From Candidatus Melainabacteria bacterium (GTDB lineage Bacteria > Cyanobacteriota > Vampirovibrionia > Obscuribacterales > Obscuribacteraceae), in the NCBI GenBank assembly GCA_003151275.1, contig PLXC01000005.1, positions 1 to 9,223 of the forward strand: 9,223 nucleotides of DNA, given 5' to 3'. The notes beneath the pieces were generated by a model. It made no database searches. It had not been told where the DNA came from and worked only from the letters and a program-made list of their open reading frames with translations. A program made the translations under genes and the position numbers. Shown one piece after another: positions 6,101 to 9,223 of the stretch. Position 1 is the stretch's first letter, and every line of letters starts with the position of its first letter.

Positions 6101-8702
6101 TTTGACCGATGCCTGCAGTTGCGCCACCAGCACCAGCACCCTTATTTTCACCAGCTTTCTTAGCAGCTTCGTCTGCTGCAGCTTTCACAGCATCAACAGG
6201 TTTGATTGGAGGAACCACTGAACCGGTTACGTTACCTTGACCAGGCTTGGTTGGTCCAAGCTTTGGTGTGGCGGTGCTGAGCACAGGTTCTGTCTTCGCA
6301 GTTGTGGAAGATGACGAGCCAGTGCCGGTACCGGTGCCAGTTCCAGTTGCGCCTGCTGTACGGACGGCAGCGCCTGCGGCACCACCACCAAGAGCGGCTA
6401 ATGCAGCAGCTGTTGCTTTTGCTTTCTTGTCTTCTTCGGATAGATTTTTATCGGCCGGTTGGTTATTTTGTTGTTGCAATGTTTGCTTAACTGCTGGTGG
6501 CTGCAGAGCGGCTTGAGCAGCTTCTAAAGCTTTCTTTTTCTTCTCTTCCTCAGTTTCTCCGCCATGAGTCTTCAGATCATTGGCAGATTTTTGAGCATTC
6601 ATAGCTTGGGCTTCAGCATTCTTGCGCGCTTCTTCTTGCTTTCTCGCTTCGTCTGATTGATCACCGCTGCCGTTGCGCAGTTGCGCGGCTGCACCTAAAG
6701 CAGACAGAGCAGCAGCTCCACCAGCTATAACGCCGCCAGCTTTGGCGGCAGTGGCCAGTCGATCTGCAACAGTAGCACCACCGGTGCCGGCATTAAGATT
6801 TGGTGTGGTTCCACTACCCGTCGCACCATCTGGCTTTCCAGCAGTGTTCAGTGGTTGACCCGATGTATCCGTAGTTGGTGTAGTTGGTGTGGCACCGCTT
6901 CCAGGTTTTCTAGGACCAGGCTTGTTTGCGGCGGCAGCAGCAGCGGCTGCAGCGGCTGCATCTTTCTTAGCTTTTTCATCTTCGGCTGTTTTCAGATCTT
7001 TGCCGACGATTGGATTGCCGTCTTTATCTTTGGCACCGTCTTTGTCTTTGTCTTTCATGCCTGGAGGCTTAGGTCCAGCCTGTGGTCCAGTTGGAGGCTT
7101 GATTGGCATTCCGTCTGGTCCAAGCGGTTTACTGCCTGTGCCACTGGCAGCCTCTTGCAAGTTCTTTGATAGCTGTGGATTAGCAGAAGTGGTGGGCGTC
7201 TTGTTTAGGTCGACCTTTTGCGATTGCTCCAATCCTCTGGCTGCAAATTTGTCGCTTGTGCCGTATTTGAAGAGCTGAGCTGTTCTTGTTTGAGCGAGGT
7301 TGCCCAAAGCGCCGAGTCCCTTCATCAAGCCGCCGGTAACTAAACCAGCAGAGACGAAGTCTGACATCGGACTGATTTGTGCACGAGCCATAAAGGATGG
7401 TGTTTGAATCATCAGTTGTAGAACGCCTACACACATGATGATTTTGCCCCAGGGGTTGAAGTCTGAGAACAAGATGATCACGAGAATCTTCAACAATCCC
7501 ACCCAGACAAATGTCCACAAGCTCACTTCAATGAATGACTTCATGAAACCGGAGCAAACATTTTCTGTATCAGGTGTAGCGAAGAAGACAATAAAGATTG
7601 GAGCGAACATATATTGCGCAGTCAACAGCGCTGTTTGGATCGCTTTGAGAACGAGGATGTAGACGAGCTCGGCGATCAGAACGCCACCGAGAACCAAGTA
7701 GATGATCAGACCGGCGAAGGCAACGATGCCACCAACCGTTCCTAAAACCATACCACCTGCACCAGCACCGGCGATGCCGCCAGCGACAGATCCAAGCACA
7801 GGAGCAAAAGCATTAGCGAGCAGACCGACACCGGCGACCAATCCACCTTTGACAGCCGATGCCATCGCGGCATCCAGCATGATCACTTGATCGGCGGAGT
7901 TGAAATAGATCGCCTTGATCATTTCATTCGTGATTTGAATTTCAAAAGCGTAGATAGTTGGCCAGGCAAGCAGCAAACCAGCAGTGAAGATCAATCTGCC
8001 AACCGAACCCATCAGTCCGGCGCCACCACGCCATGCGGCGTCTGCCCAGTATTTCCAAATGCAGAGAATGAAGAGGAGAAGCAGCAAGTCAACGGCAATT
8101 CCGTACATGGTGTCAGCGCCCTGACGGATGTAGGGAGAGATGTCGTCATTCTTTCCGCTGCCGTTAGCGCCGTTTGGATTTTGATTCAATCCGTTCACAG
8201 CGATGTTCGGGTTGAGAACGAAGGTGCGCAAGAATGCGGTCAGGAACTGAACTGTGTCTGACACCCAGCCGTTGATTAACTCAGTGATCCAACGACCAAT
8301 TACTTGACCAATGTTGGCGAAGAAATTGCTGATCATGTCATCGCCCCAGAAGGCTTTCATACCAGCGTAGGTGTCGTTGTATTGGGCAAGTTCACTGCCT
8401 TGCAGCAACTGATTGTTTGTGTTGGTGATCGTTTGTGTTGTATTTTGCTCAGCAGCTTGCTGAATCAACGTTGTTTGCCCTTTGGCGTCAACGTATGGGC
8501 TGTTCGGCACTGTGTTTTGAGTTGCCGCAGCGCCTGTCGACAATTGCTGCCCGCCGTTATCGAAACCGAGGTTGCCGGCTCCAGGAGGTGGTGGTTGCGT
8601 TTGCGCTAACGAAGCTGCATTAAACAGAAACGGCGCGAGCAGCATGATTAGAGCTACGAGCGCCTTATTTATTCTTTTGTTTTTAGAGCTGGAAGTTCTC
8701 AC
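3111..8702 (-). CDS. Giant VirB6/TrbL-like T4SS inner-membrane protein with long C-terminal extension
   Basis: This 1863-residue protein is the probable polytopic channel component of the secretion system. A signal peptide covers about residues 1-34 (basic start, LVALIMLLAPFLF core, SLAQ end). A polar region follows to about 195, then a membrane core at 198-435 with about six hydrophobic segments (201-217, 230-252, 285-310, 318-350, 352-376, 390-412) and TrbL/VirB6-style aromatic and glycine content. Residues 440-1140 are disordered: KDKDKDG, eleven alanines at 572-582, charged helices at 680-735 and a GT repeat at 784-795. Residues 1141-1460 look compactly folded. Two heptaglycine linkers and two internal duplications fill the rest to GGSGGGNRY. 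Ordinary VirB6/TrbL proteins have roughly 300-500 residues; extended VirB6 proteins are known in Rickettsiales. The start is a GTG at 8702, the first usable start after an in-frame TAA; no clear ribosome binding site. A promoter lies 43-71 bases upstream. Confidence 0.82.
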   Translation of the reverse strand: MRTSSSKNKRINKALVALIMLLAPFLFNAASLAQTQPPPPGAGNLGFDNGGQQLSTGAAATQNTVPNSPYVDAKGQTTLIQQAAEQNTTQTITNTNNQLLQGSELAQYNDTYAGMKAFWGDDMISNFFANIGQVIGRWITELINGWVSDTVQFLTAFLRTFVLNPNIAVNGLNQNPNGANGSGKNDDISPYIRQGADTMYGIAVDLLLLLFILCIWKYWADAAWRGGAGLMGSVGRLIFTAGLLLAWPTIYAFEIQITNEMIKAIYFNSADQVIMLDAAMASAVKGGLVAGVGLLANAFAPVLGSVAGGIAGAGAGGMVLGTVGGIVAFAGLIIYLVLGGVLIAELVYILVLKAIQTALLTAQYMFAPIFIVFFATPDTENVCSGFMKSFIEVSLWTFVWVGLLKILVIILFSDFNPWGKIIMCVGVLQLMIQTPSFMARAQISPMSDFVSAGLVTGGLMKGLGALGNLAQTRTAQLFKYGTSDKFAARGLEQSQKVDLNKTPTTSANPQLSKNLQEAASGTGSKPLGPDGMPIKPPTGPQAGPKPPGMKDKDKDGAKDKDGNPIVGKDLKTAEDEKAKKDAAAAAAAAAAANKPGPRKPGSGATPTTPTTDTSGQPLNTAGKPDGATGSGTTPNLNAGTGGATVADRLATAAKAGGVIAGGAAALSALGAAAQLRNGSGDQSDEARKQEEARKNAEAQAMNAQKSANDLKTHGGETEEEKKKKALEAAQAALQPPAVKQTLQQQNNQPADKNLSEEDKKAKATAAALAALGGGAAGAAVRTAGATGTGTGTGTGSSSSTTAKTEPVLSTATPKLGPTKPGQGNVTGSVVPPIKPVDAVKAAADEAAKKAGENKGAGAGGATAGIGQTLNMAPTDHEHEQDSKGETGKDGSGATLRQPVQVRPVLPGAFAPGAKRDLSAGSGDKTATKGGNAGSAGGAGGTDKGTVTPDVKAGAPIVGTGRPILPNEVKPPTGGTPVVSADGKSVVAHGTGSGAPGSLPVSDIEMPAEEGILTQSLDAHGKPVMIRVVGRPGATRNQGGTKPETVQGIVGPQPPLQQTGSAPVTPITVRPVAPGGASVNPVAAATGTAAHLLGQSLSGAAVSQGRNIDPSTSFIPEQLQESLADAPPPSGPGAPVAKGDSPFDKFRQSNYRWVPPRGLAIDIRTAQGPTMGPSTDGKANIVGNGKGHVNHVRFGANATPEQKAMQVMAAGYAQTFASDSEAFDAARESAIEAKEDGPRGMFERAASGFMAYNGSSFKQTAVAKQRFQKSLLKHAVLGSESYVNGQEGNAFTEYLKGRYGEMTPDQQAWGIHIMTDDTSPESGWNPRVGPATDTLLSAGMPITAGNRAAASNTAVLKQPAWGRGPAIRGVASYVNSIVSRKTGPDTHAMVKDAMIGREAPNVGAAEVGACLAIMLESPTIESGEAACADTNMVQTVAQLVAGGHAKDYGSAYRSLSGMVRHLGGGGGGGSRGTAQSVTMAAPSGGGGGGGNSGLSIGGFSTAGGAAAPAQQNNTVDVGLTNTGSAGMGSIGNIPLPPMNPPLRQQTDINYRANQGGGGFGATRQAMDMPVSGTPGQQDIRIVGMGGGPAPVQRTELDVNARLTSGGNQQGALPPINAIPPNQQQVRQVIDVNIRPGAGQGGTTSSNMSMNVNVDTQLSSGNPEVRVVGDAGSSESLANHQYVEAYGQSSGSGYSTNAADVSSVAQAAASGSRNNVHTAQQIIMDMHAAGFTDDQIQDPRIAQSALDVYQHDASMLGNAAITARIMGPSEFSRGTTQVVQQMVDAGWSSNQISRPDVYTAQSIIQSGGSPTRQYVQAVRMMPDYNPRPQAMLPPQVAAEADRSRQTGGFDDWLRNLGGSGGGNRY
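3692..4163 (-). repeat. Internal duplication of ~75 residues in the VirB6-like C-terminus
   Basis: Residues about 1514-1586 and 1594-1671 share an order of motifs: VDV or LDV, then a glycine/serine stretch, a PLPPMNPP or LPPINAIPP proline motif, RQxxDINxR or RQxIDVNIR, a GGGG/GQGG run, an MDM or MNVNV strand, and an end IRIVGMGGG or VRVVGDAG. The alternation of short beta-like strands with glycine/proline loops suggests a repeated extended module. The match is at protein level; DNA identity is low, so the duplication is old. Confidence 0.6.
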
Positions 8703-8730
8703 AGCGGGTACCGGTTTGTTCAGGGGGGTG

Positions 8731-8749
8731 TCTTGAATATCAAGATATT
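8731..8749. promoter_or_regulatory. Overlapping palindromes over the -10 region (possible operator)
   Basis: Two perfect inverted repeats overlap: TCTTGA-ATA-TCAAGA (8731-8745) and AATATC-AA-GATATT (8736-8749). They cover the downstream part of the predicted -10 box and the expected start of transcription for the VirB6-like gene, where a repressor would be expected to bind. No matching regulator gene is in the window. Confidence 0.45.
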
Positions 8750-8773
8750 AGGCTCTAATGAGGGGGCTGTCAG
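8745..8773 (-). promoter_or_regulatory. Predicted sigma70-type promoter for the VirB6-like gene
   Basis: On the minus strand, CTGACA (8773-8768; five of six to TTGACA) is followed after exactly 17 bases by TAATAT (8750-8745; four of six to TATAAT). Transcription would start near 8738, giving a leader of about 36 bases before the GTG at 8702. The leader lacks a clear Shine-Dalgarno sequence. Confidence 0.55.
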
Positions 8774-8797
8774 TGGTGGAATTCCCATTTCCGTCAA

Positions 8798-8830
8798 CGA
8801 GCCGGCATCTTTTATAAAGACGCCGGCTCG
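8798..8830 (-). terminator. Long hairpin between the VirB2-like and VirB6-like genes
   Basis: Arms CGAGCCGGC and GCCGGCTCG plus an inner TCTTT/AAAGA pair close on a 3-base loop, giving a 15-pair stem. The one non-Watson-Crick position (8807/8821) is an A-C mismatch in plus-strand RNA but a U-G wobble in minus-strand RNA, so the fold favours the minus-strand transcript. No U-tract follows, so it may be a 3'-end protecting or processing hairpin rather than a classical terminator. It sits upstream of the predicted VirB6 promoter. Confidence 0.5.
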
Positions 8831-8947
8831 CTCAGACTTTTGTTGAGTTGAGTTGCCTCAGGATAGCCTTTGCACTCTAGGAGGATAGTGCACCCGTGGC
8901 GGGACTAAGCCCTCCGCAAGCTGCCCAACTCCGTAAGCGTTGGCTCC

Positions 8948-9223
8948 TTAGAGACCGCCGCCCAGTCCACCGAAGTTGTTGATAGCGAATGTACCGATAA
9001 GGTGAACAGCAGTTGGTGCGCCGAACCCGATACCGAGACCTTTGGCTACGTTCATGGCGGATTCACCACCATCTCGTTGACCAAACGCGATCTTCATTCC
9101 TGCCATGGATGACGGAACTGTGGATAGAGCTGTTACAACGCGGCTGATGTCTCTAGCTGTGTCATAACCGAAGTCAGCCATCTGACCTACTTCATTCGAT
9201 TGACCATAACGTGGGTCAACCGG
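8948..9223 (-). CDS. 3' part of a small membrane protein, VirB2/TrbC-like position, cut by the window edge
   Basis: The frame is open from the right edge to a TAA at 8950-8948, giving 91 visible residues. An ATG occurs at 9181, but 14 codons upstream of it are also open (PVDPRYGQSNEVGQ), so the true start is probably outside the window. The visible part has an amphipathic stretch (ISRVVTALSTVPSSMAGMKIAFG), a short polar loop (QRDGGESAM) and a hydrophobic stretch (AKGLGIGFGAPTAVHLIGTFAI), ending in GGLGGGL. Two weakly hydrophobic helices around a small polar loop, just upstream of a VirB6/TrbL gene, fit a VirB2/TrbC-type pilin or a related IcmD-like channel subunit. The assignment rests on size, topology and context; I cannot confirm it by motif. 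Confidence 0.5.
   Translation of the reverse strand, partial: PVDPRYGQSNEVGQMADFGYDTARDISRVVTALSTVPSSMAGMKIAFGQRDGGESAMNVAKGLGIGFGAPTAVHLIGTFAINNFGGLGGGL

Noticed and set aside
5532..7278. Long plus-strand frames (5532-6221, 6247-6516, 6889-7278) with poly-Ala or Phe/Ser-rich sequence
   Set aside because: They lie antisense to the low-complexity part of the VirB6-like gene, whose biased codons keep other frames open. None has a start signal or family resemblance.

Overview
The window looks like part of a type IV secretion (T4SS) or conjugation gene cluster, read almost entirely on the minus strand, from a diderm bacterium of middling GC content. The very large, low-complexity VirB6/TrbL protein, the DUF2225 protein and the SmpA/BamE-like membrane protein together recall uncultured non-photosynthetic cyanobacterial relatives (Obscuribacter-like Melainabacteria). 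That taxonomic guess rests on general resemblance and is weak.

In transcription order (right to left) the layout is as follows. (1) 8948-9223: the 3' part of a small glycine-rich membrane protein in the position and style of a VirB2/TrbC-like subunit; it runs off the right edge. (2) 8703-8947: a 245-base gap with a long hairpin, a good sigma70-type promoter and an operator-like double palindrome over the -10 box. (3) 3111-8702: a giant 1863-residue VirB6/TrbL-like protein with signal peptide, polytopic membrane core, about 700 disordered residues, a compact 320-residue domain, glycine linkers and two sets of internal duplications. (4) 1851-3041: an inverted duplication of about 1.2 kb. Its outer arms (about 160 aligned bases, 11 differences) flank one intact SmpA/BamE-like gene on the minus strand and one decayed, headless copy of the same gene on the plus strand. 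(5) 1403-1850: a non-coding stretch with several compact hairpins. (6) 452-1402: a DUF2225 zinc-ribbon/TPR-like protein whose C-terminus is a 24-base, 8-residue minisatellite. (7) 92-430: a small two-helix membrane protein of VirB3/TraL/PrgI type. (8) 1-83: the first 27 codons of another minus-strand gene, which by T4SS gene order may be the VirB4-type ATPase.

Functionally, the VirB2-like, VirB6-like and VirB3-like proteins would form the inner-membrane channel and pilus part of one secretion machine. The DUF2225 gene is embedded in the same transcription unit, 21 bases from the VirB3-like gene. The inverted duplication sits between the VirB6-like and DUF2225 genes and looks like an insertion or local rearrangement in the operon. 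It carries terminator-like hairpins facing the incoming VirB6 transcript.

The most unusual items are the hidden inverted paralogue pair with arms better conserved than the genes between them, the chimeric architecture of the VirB6-like protein, and the minisatellite tail of the DUF2225 protein. I found no rRNA, tRNA, CRISPR array or transposase.
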